Shown: one piece after another, positions 42,890-51,164 of the stretch
How positions within the stretch are numbered: position 1 is the stretch's first letter
How the letters are laid out: every line of letters begins with the position of its first letter
Assembly (NCBI RefSeq): GCF_030380735.1
Contig: NZ_JAUDRZ010000030.1
Coordinates: forward strand, 456,045-520,044
DNA length: 64,000 nt
Reading direction: 5' to 3'
DNA from: Rhizobium sp. S152
Lineage (GTDB): Bacteria > Pseudomonadota > Alphaproteobacteria > Rhizobiales > Rhizobiaceae
Translations under genes and position numbers: made by a program
The notes under the pieces: generated by a model
The model's database searches: none
Told to the model about the DNA's origin: nothing
What the model saw: the letters and a program-made list of their open reading frames with translations, nothing else

Positions 42890-43741
42890 ATGGCCGATCA
42901 GAAACTGAGCAACCAGGATATCTGCCTGGCGATGCTGCGCGACAATGATCGCGACCGTTATCTCGCCTGCCTCCTGTCTCCCGAGGACAAGCGCGGCGCG
43001 CTGGCCGGCCTCTATGCCTTCAATGCCGAGCTCGCCCGCATCCGCGACCTCGTGCACGAACCGCTGCCCGGCGAAGTGCGCATGCAGTACTGGCGCGACC
43101 TGCTCGAGGGCAACGCCCATGGCTCGACCGAGGCCAACCCTGTTGCGTCGGGGCTTCTCTCCGCGGTCGAGACCTACAGGCTTCCCCGGCAGACGCTGGT
43201 CAACATGATCGACGCCCGCGTCTTCGATCTCTACGACGATCCGATGGAGACGCGCACCTCGCTCGAAGGCTATGCCGGCGAAACAGCCTCCGCACTGATC
43301 CAGCTCGCCAGCCTCGTGCTTTCGCCCGAGGAAGCCGCGCAATCTGCCGAAGCGGCCGGCCATGCTGGCGTCGCCCAGGCGATATCGGGGCTGCTCCTTC
43401 TCATGCCGCTGCACCGCCACCGCGGCCAAGTCTATATCCCGCAGGAAATCCTGTCGGCGACCGGGCTTGACCGCGACAGCTTCCTCGCCGGCGAGGACAA
43501 GGCGCGCGTCTCCGCCGCGATCAGCGCCTTCGCGGGTCTGGGTCGCGATCATCTGGCGAAGGCGAGGGCGGTGAAGATCCCGGCCGCTGTCTTCCCCGCC
43601 TTCCTGCCAGCGACCATTGCCGGGCCGGTGCTCGATCACGCCGGCAAGGCAGGCGCCGGCCTGTTCGATCGGCCGCTGCAGCCTTCGCAATGGCGCCGGC
43701 AGCTGCAGATGACGCTTGCGTTGATGCGCCGCAAGATCTGA
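42890..43741 (+). CDS. Squalene/phytoene synthase-fold protein, NDUFAF6-like
   Basis: 283 residues from ATG 42890. The fold family is shown by LAGLYAFNAELARIRDLVHE, MQYWRDLLEG and the second motif MIDARVFDLYDDPMETRTSL. The first Asp-rich motif of true prenyl synthases (DxxxD) is missing: the equivalent stretch is NAELARIRDLVHEP. Proteins of this kind resemble NDUFAF6, a complex I assembly factor, and are unlikely to make squalene or phytoene. It follows the Mth938-like (NDUFAF3-type) gene directly. Confidence 0.75.
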   Translation: MADQKLSNQDICLAMLRDNDRDRYLACLLSPEDKRGALAGLYAFNAELARIRDLVHEPLPGEVRMQYWRDLLEGNAHGSTEANPVASGLLSAVETYRLPRQTLVNMIDARVFDLYDDPMETRTSLEGYAGETASALIQLASLVLSPEEAAQSAEAAGHAGVAQAISGLLLLMPLHRHRGQVYIPQEILSATGLDRDSFLAGEDKARVSAAISAFAGLGRDHLAKARAVKIPAAVFPAFLPATIAGPVLDHAGKAGAGLFDRPLQPSQWRRQLQMTLALMRRKI

Positions 43742-43811
43742 TGCTGGTCACACTCGCGTAAGGCTTGGCCGCTATCTGACGTGTCGGAACTCGGTTTGAT
43801 TGGAGATTGAC

Positions 43812-44279
43812 GTGAGCATGATCGTTTGGGGCGTTATCTTCGCCGTCGTCATCTGCGTCGCGTTCCTCGCCGTGCGGATGTCGGCTCGCAACGAGGAGGA
43901 GGGGCTGCAGGACACCGGCCTCGCCATCATCGAGTTCAACCGCGCCTTCCCCGCCGAGGCAATCCGAGCGCTGCAGGCGACGGCGAACGGCCGGGCCGTC
44001 TTCGTGCGTCTACACGACAACAAGGCCGGCTTCATGCGCAGCATGCAGCGCCACTACGCCTGCCACGTGATCGAGCCGGGCAGGGTGCGGGTGCGCGGTT
44101 CGGAGAGCGGCACGGGTCTCATCGTCGAATTTATGGATGTGCCGCACCACAACGGAACCTTCGAATTCGCCTCCGCCAGGGAAGCCTCGGAGGTTTCGCT
44201 CTGGCTGCTCGGCAACTACGTCGCCGAGCCGGACAAGACCCTGCCGGCCGGCGATCCGGCCGCCGCCAACAAGCGGTAA
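43812..44279 (+). CDS. Conserved hypothetical single-span membrane protein
   Basis: 155 residues from GTG 43812, supported by GGAG at 43802-43805; ATG 43818 is possible. Residues 2-20 form one span, followed by a soluble domain (LAIIEFNRAFPAEAIRALQA, then GFMRSMQRHYACHVIEPGRV). No family with known function is recognised. It stands alone between the phytoene-fold gene and the peroxiredoxin. Confidence 0.7.
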   Translation: MSMIVWGVIFAVVICVAFLAVRMSARNEEEGLQDTGLAIIEFNRAFPAEAIRALQATANGRAVFVRLHDNKAGFMRSMQRHYACHVIEPGRVRVRGSESGTGLIVEFMDVPHHNGTFEFASAREASEVSLWLLGNYVAEPDKTLPAGDPAAANKR

Positions 44280-44411
44280 TATACGCCCAATGTTCGATGG
44301 GCTGTGCGGCACGGCCCTCAAGAATCGGCATTGTCAGCCGCCCCAATTCGGTGCATCTTTCGCGCATTCAGAGCAGTGATAGATTAGACACAACACATTG
44401 GGAGGTGCGCC

Positions 44412-45071
44412 ATGACGCTCGCGATCAACGATATTGCCCCGGATTTCGAAGCACAGACGACCGAGGGAACGATCAAGTTCCATGACTGGATCGGCAGTTC
44501 CTGGGCGGTGCTGTTTTCCCACCCGAAGGACTTCACGCCTGTTTGCACCACCGAACTCGGCTACATGGCCAGTATCAAGCCGGAATTCGACAAGCGCGAC
44601 GTCAAGATTATCGGCCTGTCCGTCGATCCGCTCGACCGACACGACGGCTGGATGAACGACATCGAGGAAACCCAGGGCACCCGCCCGAACTATCCGATGA
44701 TCGCCGATACCGACTTCAATGTATCGAAGCTCTACCACATGCTGCCGGCCGCCGTGTCGGGTGACCCGACCGTACGTTCGGCCGCCGATAACCAGACCGT
44801 CCGCAACGTCTTCGTCGTCGGCCCCGACAAGAAGATCAAGCTGATCCTGGTTTACCCCATGACCACGGGCCGCAACTTCGACGAAGTGCTGCGAGTCATC
44901 GATTCCCTGCAGCTCACCGCCAAGCATAAGGTCGCCACCCCGGCGAACTGGCAGAACGGCAACGACGTCATCATCGCCGGTTCCGTGTCCGACGAGGATG
45001 CCAAGAAGCAGTATCCCGACGGCTGGAAGGCGCCGAAGCCCTATATCCGTATCGTGCCGCAGCCGAAGTAA
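44412..45071 (+). CDS. 1-Cys peroxiredoxin (Prx6 type)
   Basis: 219 residues, the usual Prx6 length. The peroxidatic Cys45 lies in DFTPVCTTELG, and the catalytic Arg region is VRNVFVVGPDKKIKL. The extended C-terminal domain (PANWQNGNDVIIAGSVSDED) is typical of the group, and no resolving Cys is seen. It reduces hydrogen peroxide and organic hydroperoxides in the cytosol. GGGAGG precedes the ATG. It lies 50 bases before the persulfide dioxygenase fusion. Confidence 0.93.
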   Translation: MTLAINDIAPDFEAQTTEGTIKFHDWIGSSWAVLFSHPKDFTPVCTTELGYMASIKPEFDKRDVKIIGLSVDPLDRHDGWMNDIEETQGTRPNYPMIADTDFNVSKLYHMLPAAVSGDPTVRSAADNQTVRNVFVVGPDKKIKLILVYPMTTGRNFDEVLRVIDSLQLTAKHKVATPANWQNGNDVIIAGSVSDEDAKKQYPDGWKAPKPYIRIVPQPK

Positions 45072-45121
45072 GAACAGACCTCTAGACCAGACTGACATCG
45101 ACCCGGAAGCAGGAGACGAAG

Positions 45122-46159
45122 ATGATCTTCCGTCAGCTTTTCGATCCAGTGTCCAGTACCTACTCTTACCTGCTGGCAAGCCGGCGGGGCGGGGAGGCGT
45201 TGATCATCGATCCCGTGCTCGACAAGGTCGATCGCTATCTCCAGCTTGTTCAAGAGCTTGACCTCAAGCTAGTGAAGGCTGTTGATACCCACATGCACGC
45301 GGATCACATAACGGGTCTTGGAGCGCTGCGCGACAAGACCCATTGCATCACTGTGATGGGCGAGCAGACCAAGGCCGATGTCGTCTCGATGCGGCTCGCC
45401 GACAATGACCGGCTCACGATCGAGGGCTTGTCGCTCGACGTCATCTACACTCCGGGCCATACCGACGATTCGTATAGCTTCGTCTTGCCCGACAGGGTTT
45501 TTACCGGCGACACACTGCTCATTCGCGGCACCGGCCGCACGGATTTCCAGAACGGCGATCCCAGAGCCCAGTTCGAATCCATCTTCGGCCGCCTGCTGAA
45601 GTTACCGGAGACGACGCTGGTCTATCCGGCCCACGACTACAAGGGCGACACGGTCTCGACCATCGGCGAGGAGAAAGCCTTCAATCCCCGTTTGCAGGTG
45701 CGTTCAGCCGATGAATATGCCGATCTGATGAACAATCTGAAGCTTGCCAACCCGAAGATGATGGATGTGGCCGTGCCGGCCAACATGAGGATCGGCATGG
45801 ACCATCATGACGTCGATGCCCACGGCTGGTCGCTGAGCGTTCGCCAGGTCTTCGACCTCCTCGGCCGGCCTGATGTCGCGCTGATCGACCTGCGCGAAAA
45901 CAGCGAGCGGCAGAAGCACGGCGCGATCCCCGGCTCGCTGCATGTGCCTTATCCGACGCTGGAGGAAAGCATCAGCGCCGGCGGCGTGCTGCACGAGCTT
46001 GCCACGTCGACCACCAAGCGGATCGTATTCTACTGCGCCTTCGGCGAGCGGTCCGCCATGGCGGTGCAGGCCTCCCATGACGCTGGCATGGCATCCGCCT
46101 GCCACATCGAGGGCGGCATCGATGCCTGGAAGAAGGCGAACGGACCGGTGACGCACTAG
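45122..46159 (+). CDS. Persulfide dioxygenase (ETHE1-like MBL fold) fused to rhodanese
   Basis: 345 residues. Residues 1-235 are a glyoxalase II-type metallo-beta-lactamase fold with HMHADHITG, YTPGHTDDSYSF, GDTLLIRGTGRTDF and VYPAHDYKG, the iron site of ETHE1-type persulfide dioxygenases. Residues about 245-345 are a rhodanese domain with active Cys in FYCAFGERS. Such fusions oxidise glutathione persulfide to sulfite and transfer sulfane sulfur, clearing sulfide. Both active sites look intact. Proximity to the peroxiredoxin suggests a small sulfur/oxidant detoxification pair. Confidence 0.87.
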   Translation: MIFRQLFDPVSSTYSYLLASRRGGEALIIDPVLDKVDRYLQLVQELDLKLVKAVDTHMHADHITGLGALRDKTHCITVMGEQTKADVVSMRLADNDRLTIEGLSLDVIYTPGHTDDSYSFVLPDRVFTGDTLLIRGTGRTDFQNGDPRAQFESIFGRLLKLPETTLVYPAHDYKGDTVSTIGEEKAFNPRLQVRSADEYADLMNNLKLANPKMMDVAVPANMRIGMDHHDVDAHGWSLSVRQVFDLLGRPDVALIDLRENSERQKHGAIPGSLHVPYPTLEESISAGGVLHELATSTTKRIVFYCAFGERSAMAVQASHDAGMASACHIEGGIDAWKKANGPVTH

Positions 46160-46199
46160 CGGCGCCTGCACGGCGCCGCCCTGCTGTTGAAGCGAGGCG

Positions 46200-47624
46200 T
46201 CAGGCCTCCGGCGTCGTTCCGCCCAGCCACGTCGCGCAATCGGCGAGCGCCCGCTTGGCGATCAGCTGCCGCTTCATGATCGTCTTGTCCTTGCCGCGAA
46301 AGCGCTTCACGCCTTCGGGCTTGACGATGGAACCCGGTTCCAGTTCCGGAAACAGCCCGAAATTGATGTTCATCGGCTGGAACGACCGCTTGCCCGGCTC
46401 CTCGTCGTTGGAAAGATGTCCGCCGGTGATGTGGCCGAGCAGCGAGCCGAGCGCGGTTGTTGCCGGCGGCAGCGAAACGGTTCCGCCCTTGCATTCGGCA
46501 GCGGCGAAGCGTCCGGCCAGCAGGCCGACACTGGCGCTTTCCACATACCCCTCGCAGCCGGTGATCTGCCCTGCAAAGCGCAGGCCCGGACGCGATTTCA
46601 GCGTCAGTGAACCGTCGAGCAGTGTCGGCGAATTGATGTAGGTGTTGCGATGCAGGCCGCCGAGACGTGCGAACTCGGCATTCTGCAATCCCGGGATCAT
46701 CCTGAGGATTTCCGTCTGCGCGCCGTATTTCAGCTTCGTCTGGAAACCGACCATGTTGTAGAGCGTTCCCAGCGCGTTGTCCTGGCGCAGCTGCACGACG
46801 GCATAGGCTTTCACCGTGGGGTTATGCGCGTTGGTGAGCCCCATCGGCTTCATCGGGCCGTGGCGCAGCGTCTCGCGGCCGCGTTCCGCCATGATCTCGA
46901 TGGGCAGGCAGCCGTCGAAATACGGCGTTCCTTCCCATTCCTTGAAACCGACGGTGTCTCCCGCGATCAGCGCATCGACGAAGGCGTTGTACTGCGCCTC
47001 GTCCATCGGGCAGTTGATGTAGTCCTTGCCGGTGCCGCCGGGCCCGACCTTGTCGTAGCGCGACTGATACCAGCAGATATCCATGTCGATGCTCTCGCGG
47101 TAGACGATCGGCGCGATGGCGTCGAAAAAGGCGAGCGCATCGGCGCCGGTCTCGGCCTGAATGGCGCTGGCAAGCGACGGCGCGGTCAAGGGACCGGTGG
47201 CGACGATCGCGAGATCCCAATCCTTGGGCGGCAGGCCGGTCACTTCCTCGCGCACGACGGATATCAGCGGATGATTATGGACCGCCTGCGTCACCGCCGC
47301 CGAAAAGCCGTCGCGATCGACCGCCAGCGCGCCGCCGGCAGGCACCTGGTGTTTGTCGGCGCAAGCCATGATCAGCGATCCGGCCATCCGCATTTCCGCA
47401 TGGATCACGCCGACCGCGTTGGCTGTCGCATCGTCGGAGCGGAACGAGTTGGAACAGACGAGCTCGGCGAGGTCGTCGGTCTTGTGCGCATCGGTGCCGC
47501 GCACGCCGCGCATTTCGTGCAGGATAACGGGAACGCCGGCGCTGGCGATCTGCCACGCGGCTTCCGAACCGGCAAGGCCGCCGCCGACGACGTGAATGGG
47601 GGAATGGGAAGAGGTGTTGTTCAT
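46200..47624 (-). CDS. trmFO: Methylene-tetrahydrofolate-dependent tRNA (uracil-54-C5)-methyltransferase TrmFO
   Basis: 474 residues. The FAD-binding N-terminus is IHVVGGGLAGSEAAWQIASA; ELVCSNSFRSDDATANAVG and the later GQITGCEGYVESASVGLLAG are conserved parts including the catalytic Cys region. The enzyme makes m5U54 in the T-loop of tRNAs using methylene-THF and FADH2. It converges on the persulfide dioxygenase gene. Confidence 0.95.
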   Translation of the reverse strand: MNNTSSHSPIHVVGGGLAGSEAAWQIASAGVPVILHEMRGVRGTDAHKTDDLAELVCSNSFRSDDATANAVGVIHAEMRMAGSLIMACADKHQVPAGGALAVDRDGFSAAVTQAVHNHPLISVVREEVTGLPPKDWDLAIVATGPLTAPSLASAIQAETGADALAFFDAIAPIVYRESIDMDICWYQSRYDKVGPGGTGKDYINCPMDEAQYNAFVDALIAGDTVGFKEWEGTPYFDGCLPIEIMAERGRETLRHGPMKPMGLTNAHNPTVKAYAVVQLRQDNALGTLYNMVGFQTKLKYGAQTEILRMIPGLQNAEFARLGGLHRNTYINSPTLLDGSLTLKSRPGLRFAGQITGCEGYVESASVGLLAGRFAAAECKGGTVSLPPATTALGSLLGHITGGHLSNDEEPGKRSFQPMNINFGLFPELEPGSIVKPEGVKRFRGKDKTIMKRQLIAKRALADCATWLGGTTPEA

Positions 47625-47733
47625 GCGCGGCTGATTATCACGCCGTGCGAATGCAGGAAACAGAAAGAATGAGATGCCGCCGTGCGGGGGCGCTATTGTT
47701 ACGGCCCAACGGAGCGCAACTGAACCTATCCGC

Positions 47734-47940
47734 TCAGGCGGTCTTCCGCGCCGACGTCTCGTAGCGTTTTGCGATGAAACTCAGTCGGTCGAGATTGTTG
47801 AGTATGTCGACCATGTCGCACGCTTCCCGCCACGTCATGCGTGACATCTGCACGTCATCGAGTTCCGCAGGCTGCTGCGTGGTCGAGTCGATCACGGTCC
47901 AAAGCCCGTCTTCCATGCGAAGATTGTATCGGCACATCAT
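47734..47940 (-). CDS. Hypothetical 68-residue protein
   Basis: The ATG at 47940 lies 6 bases after GGAG; a second ATG follows directly. It begins MMCRYNLRMEDGLWTVIDST and has a helical C-terminal half (WREACDMVDILNNLDRLSFI). Small proteins of this style occur in Rhizobiaceae; function unknown. It starts the accessory stretch that follows trmFO. Confidence 0.55.
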   Translation of the reverse strand: MMCRYNLRMEDGLWTVIDSTTQQPAELDDVQMSRMTWREACDMVDILNNLDRLSFIAKRYETSARKTA

Positions 47941-48083
47941 GCGCGTCTCCGGTGGATCATGTCGCCATATGTTCACAATGGCTAATATGTGTCTACCTTA
48001 AAGACGAATCACGACGATGCTGTCAACAGCTCATCATGCGAATGCTTATCGCCGCAGAAAATGGAATGACGGTCGCGTCACGC

Positions 48084-48203
48084 TCACCGCAACGGAAAAC
48101 TGCCCCAGTTTTGCATGGCAGCGCGCGCCCGGATGATCTTGTACTCGCGTCCGGCAATCAGTGCCGTGATAACAAGCGCGATAGTCAAAACATCCCAAAA
48201 CAC
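48084..48203 (-). CDS. 39-residue membrane peptide
   Basis: AGGAG (minus strand, 48212-48216) lies 8 bases before a GTG at 48203. The frame reads MFWDVLTIALVITALIAGRE, then a basic stretch and Trp, and stops at 48084. Residues 4-17 are a short membrane span with positive charge on the C-terminal side. It lies in an otherwise empty 400-base gap. Strong ribosome-binding site plus membrane character support a real gene; function unknown. Confidence 0.5.
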   Translation of the reverse strand: MFWDVLTIALVITALIAGREYKIIRARAAMQNWGSFPLR

Positions 48204-48398
48204 CGGGCAAACTCCTTCATGGGTTCCTGTTGCGGCTGGCCATACATTGGATCGGCCGCTTTTTTTCGAATCTCCTTATACACGTCTTTGGTAACGGAAT
48301 ATGGACGTCACCGATTTCCACACGATATCGTCAGCAAGTGTGATGACATCAGCGATCGGGAAAGCCACTATAGAGGCTTGCATGCAGGAGAATTCGCC

Positions 48399-48728
48399 AT
48401 GAGCTATGATTTTCACGTCGGCCAGAAAGTCGTCTGCATCGATGACACGTTCAAGCACGTGAGCATCGACCAGGGTATTCGCAAGGGCGAGATCTACACG
48501 ATCCGGTGGGTTGGCGAGTACACCCACTACATCGACGGGACGTTCTTCGGCATCAAACTACAGGAGATCGATCGCGGCAACGACGATGGTCCGGAGGGCT
48601 ACGGCGCGGCCGACATGCCGTTTCGCGCCACCCGCTTCAGGCCACTCGTCGAAGACAAGCTGAAATCGCTGCGCGGCCTGCTGACGCCGACGCCGACGAA
48701 AAAGGTCAAGGAAAAAGAGAAGGTGTAA
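48399..48728 (+). CDS. Hypothetical 109-residue protein
   Basis: ATG 48399 is preceded by CAGGAG at 48385-48390. The N-terminal part is beta-rich (MSYDFHVGQKVVCIDDTF, then GIRKGEIYTIRWVGEYTHY), like a small SH3/KOW-type barrel. The C-terminal end is Lys-rich and disordered (TPTKKVKEKEKV). No family with known function is recognised; related proteins are frequent in rhizobial phages and accessory DNA. Longer in-frame starts upstream lack a ribosome site. Confidence 0.65.
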   Translation: MSYDFHVGQKVVCIDDTFKHVSIDQGIRKGEIYTIRWVGEYTHYIDGTFFGIKLQEIDRGNDDGPEGYGAADMPFRATRFRPLVEDKLKSLRGLLTPTPTKKVKEKEKV

Positions 48729-48757
48729 GCGGCTTGCGCCCGCCCACACCGACGAGA

Positions 48758-49033
48758 TCAGGCATGCAGGGACGTTTGTGAAGTCTGCCCTGCGACGAAC
48801 TCCTCGAGAATGGTTGCCGGCCTGACCCTCAGCACCCGGCAAAGCGTAAGGAAGGTCGGAACCGAAATCGTGTTCAGTCCGCTTTCGTATTTGCCGATCT
48901 GCTGAAAGCTCACCCCGAGCGCATCGCCCAGCTGCGTCTGGCTCATGCCGCGCGTCTTGCGGGCCGTCCTTATGCGCTTGCCTATGCGGGTATTGATCTG
49001 CGCCGGTGTATCGCTTCTCGTCTCGCTCATCAT
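48758..49033 (-). CDS. XRE-family transcriptional regulator
   Basis: 91 residues; AGGAGG lies 6 bases before the ATG at 49033. A Cro/C1-type helix-turn-helix: GKRIRTARKTRGMSQTQLGD, then ALGVSFQQIGKYESGLNTIS. No C-terminal sensing domain. It converges on the 109-residue gene and diverges from the AlbA_2 gene. Upstream, GTTGAAG and CTTCATTCAAC (about 49061-49091) form an imperfect inverted repeat that could be its operator. Confidence 0.88.
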   Translation of the reverse strand: MMSETRSDTPAQINTRIGKRIRTARKTRGMSQTQLGDALGVSFQQIGKYESGLNTISVPTFLTLCRVLRVRPATILEEFVAGQTSQTSLHA

Positions 49034-49270
49034 GACAAACCTCCTGTAGCCCCGAATCTGCCTTTAGTTGAAGAGAGCTTGCTTCATTCAACCCTTGTGA
49101 GGCGAATTTGTTCCCGCCAGAGGCGAGGCGGAGATCTGAAAAACGGTGGTTGCGGTAAATGGATTGTGACAATCTGAAGGTGGCGCCTTATGCTGGTACT
49201 GCAACTCGGTGTGATATGCAGCACTTGTCCGCAAATAAGGTAGCGGTAGTGTCGATTGGGAGGATGGGTT

Positions 49271-50248
49271 TTGAGATTTGAAGAACTGATTGCAGGCGCC
49301 GAGGCTGCGATACAGGGGCTTATTGGTAAACAGGAAACGCTTCAGCTTGAGTTCAAAGCGAATGATCACCGCGATCCAATATTTCACGATGGAATACTGA
49401 CCAAATCGGGTCGCAGAATGCTTGCGAAGGAAGCTTCGGCTTTTGCTAATTCCGCTGGTGGCGTGATAGTCTTTGGCGTGGATTGTCGTACAGCGAACGG
49501 TGTAGATCAGGCTGAACGCCTGACGCCGATCTCCAGTATAATGCGTGCCGAGACCAGCGTTCGCGATGCTGCGGCTGAACTGTTGCAGCCGCGACATGAT
49601 GGCATAAGGGTTGCCACAATCTCAACTACCGAGGATCAAACATCAGGTTTTGTCATAGTTGACGTGCCCCGCTCAGATCGACGGCCGCATAGAGCCGAAG
49701 CCGTAGATCAGAAGCAATACTTCAAGCGGGCGGGAAGCCGATCTTATCCGATGGAGCATTTTGATATTGAGGACGCCTTCAGGCGTTCAGCGTCTCCGTC
49801 GCTTTCCTTGAAAATTGCAATAAAGCGATACATGACAATGCACCCCCAAGCCGATTATCACCTACAGTTGGCCTTGGCAAATGATGGTGAGGTCTCCGCT
49901 AAATCGGTCACTATGCAACTGTGGGATAGAAGAGGTGGCGTGTTTGGACACGATAGCTATGCGCCTGTTCGAAATCATGTGACTGAGTTTGAGGCGCGAC
50001 AATACATTGCGGCGCCATCAGATTTCGTCGTGCATCCGGGAGAGACAAGGCGATTTCATCATTTTGTTTTTCGCATGTCGAATGGCGCTGACGGCGTCAG
50101 GCTTGGCAATGTGCCATTGAGCGATGCTGTGGCGGGCTTCAAGTACGCAATCGGTGCAGAAAACATGCGCATCGAGGACCGGGAGATTGATCTGCTGGGC
50201 GCTATTAGCGTGGAAGCCGAAGACTTCTTCGGCGTTGGCGGGGAATAG
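49271..50248 (+). CDS. AlbA_2 (Schlafen-type) putative nucleic-acid-binding protein
   Basis: 325 residues from TTG 49271, chosen for the GGGAGGA site 6 bases upstream. The N-terminal domain shows the AlbA_2 pattern: KQETLQLEFKANDHRD and AKEASAFANSAGGVIVFGVD, then ISPISS-like and YPMEHFDIED segments. The C-terminal half (about 180-325) is beta-rich and unassigned. AlbA_2 proteins bind nucleic acids, and some act in phage defence or regulation. By eye the gene is clearly AT-richer than its core neighbours, suggesting transfer. The XRE repressor gene is next to it in divergent orientation. It ends with a bidirectional terminator. Confidence 0.75.
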   Translation: MRFEELIAGAEAAIQGLIGKQETLQLEFKANDHRDPIFHDGILTKSGRRMLAKEASAFANSAGGVIVFGVDCRTANGVDQAERLTPISSIMRAETSVRDAAAELLQPRHDGIRVATISTTEDQTSGFVIVDVPRSDRRPHRAEAVDQKQYFKRAGSRSYPMEHFDIEDAFRRSASPSLSLKIAIKRYMTMHPQADYHLQLALANDGEVSAKSVTMQLWDRRGGVFGHDSYAPVRNHVTEFEARQYIAAPSDFVVHPGETRRFHHFVFRMSNGADGVRLGNVPLSDAVAGFKYAIGAENMRIEDREIDLLGAISVEAEDFFGVGGE

Positions 50249-50260
50249 TTTGCCAAACGC

Positions 50261-50289
50261 AAAAACGGCGCCGTCATGGCGCCGTTTTT
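50261..50289. terminator. Bidirectional terminator
   Basis: AAAAACGGCGCC pairs with GGCGCCGTTTTT around GTCAT. It serves the AlbA_2 gene on the plus strand and the DUF1127 gene on the minus strand. Confidence 0.9.
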
Positions 50290-50313
50290 GAAACGTCCTG
50301 CAGGTTTTCGCTA

Positions 50314-50457
50314 TTAGCGGAACGAGCGGGAAGCGATATTGCGGATTTCGTAGCGGTTTACGCCGATGTCGGCGAGCGTCTGGGCAGACAGGCTGCCGAG
50401 TTCGCTGAGGGTACGGCGGTAGCTGAGCCAGCTTCTTGCAATGCGGATCGGGTTCAT
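50314..50457 (-). CDS. DUF1127 small protein 1
   Basis: 47 residues: it starts MNPIRIARSWLSYRRTLSEL, followed by GSLSAQTLADIGVNRYEIR and a basic end. This is the DUF1127 (YjiS-like) pattern: a short Arg-rich helix and L-x-DIGxxRxxI. DUF1127 proteins are RNA-associated stress regulators; in Rhodobacter one (CcaF1) is made from the same transcript as CcsR small RNAs. Its promoter region carries the 13-base motif at 50539-50551. Downstream there is only the bidirectional terminator. Confidence 0.85.
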   Translation of the reverse strand: MNPIRIARSWLSYRRTLSELGSLSAQTLADIGVNRYEIRNIASRSFR

Positions 50458-50538
50458 GGTCGTGGTCCTTGGAACAAAGTCGCGAGCGGCACGATCGCCG
50501 CTTCAGCGTTGATGCTGATATAAGCGCTTCCTCTTCCT

Positions 50539-50551
50539 TTGTGCAGTGCAA
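50539..50551 (-). promoter_or_regulatory. 13-base motif upstream of DUF1127 gene 1 (copy 1)
   Basis: TTGTGCAGTGCAA (plus-strand reading), 82 bases upstream of the DUF1127 start. An identical copy lies at 51387-51399 upstream of the small RNA. T-N11-A geometry recalls LysR-type binding boxes. Confidence 0.45.
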
Positions 50552-50682
50552 AGAAAAGGCATCTGCCATGCATTTGTGCATGTGATGCACAGTTTTGCTG
50601 CAGGATCCATTTTTTGAGCTGCCGGTTATCGGCCGGATCTGCGCCTCGGATACATTTCCTGCATTAGTCGGGACAAAAGAAA

Positions 50683-50752
50683 ACGCCCGTTGTCAGAGAC
50701 AGCGGGCGTCTTGGTAGGTGATCGGCCTGGGAGGAGGGCGGACCGCCTGGAA
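50683..50752 (-). ncRNA. 3'-UTR small RNA with CCUCCUCCC loop (alpha-r14/cuckoo type) and terminator
   Basis: Directly after the second DUF1127 stop, the minus strand folds CGG-T-CC / GG-C-CG around a loop GCCCTCCTCCCA (about 50724-50745). It is followed by a rho-independent terminator ACGCCCG...CGGGCGT (50683-50709) and TTTTCTTTT. An exposed CCUCCUCCC loop is the hallmark of the alpha-r14/cuckoo/CcsR small RNAs, which can pair with Shine-Dalgarno sequences. It may be processed from the DUF1127 mRNA, as in Rhodobacter. Confidence 0.5.
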
Positions 50753-50899
50753 TTAGCGGGCAACCGCCTCGCGAGCAACGCGATGGATGTCCGAACGGTC
50801 GATGCCGAGGTCATGCAATTCGCGGTTCGTCATACGGCCGAGTTCGGTAACCGTCTGACGGTACTTGCGCCAGTTGTTGAAAGAGCGTGCTACGTTCAT
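50753..50899 (-). CDS. DUF1127 small protein 2
   Basis: 48 residues starting MNVARSFNNWRKYRQTVTEL, followed by GRMTNRELHDLGIDRSDIH and VAREAVAR. It is a paralogue of the gene at 50314-50457 (shared pattern: R-x-Y-R-x-T-x-x-E-L-G and DLGIDR). AGGGGATCACC precedes the ATG. Its 3' untranslated region carries an anti-Shine-Dalgarno hairpin and a terminator. Likely a small arginine-rich regulator acting on RNA turnover. Confidence 0.88.
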   Translation of the reverse strand: MNVARSFNNWRKYRQTVTELGRMTNRELHDLGIDRSDIHRVAREAVAR

Positions 50900-51164
50900 G
50901 GTGATCCCCTTTCCTAGGGCTCGCGTCTGCCAGCTGCCGCCTATCGGCGCTGACCTGTATTTGATGGGTTCAATATATGCTGCGGTGCGAAGAGCGAACA
51001 GAGACAAGATTTCAAGCCACCCATGCGCAAGGCGCATCTCTGAAGCCCTGAATGACAGGATTTTGCGGCTTTGTGTTCAATGATTAGGCAGAATTGCCGA
51101 TTTTGCCGGCAGTCTGCCGTGGCTTTATGCTACGCGACGTTTGGGTGCTGCAACTGACGTTTCG

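Noticed and set aside
42890..43741. Phytoene/squalene synthase as a carotenoid or hopanoid gene
   Set aside because: The first Asp-rich motif needed for prenyl synthases is missing and no isoprenoid genes are nearby; called NDUFAF6-like instead.
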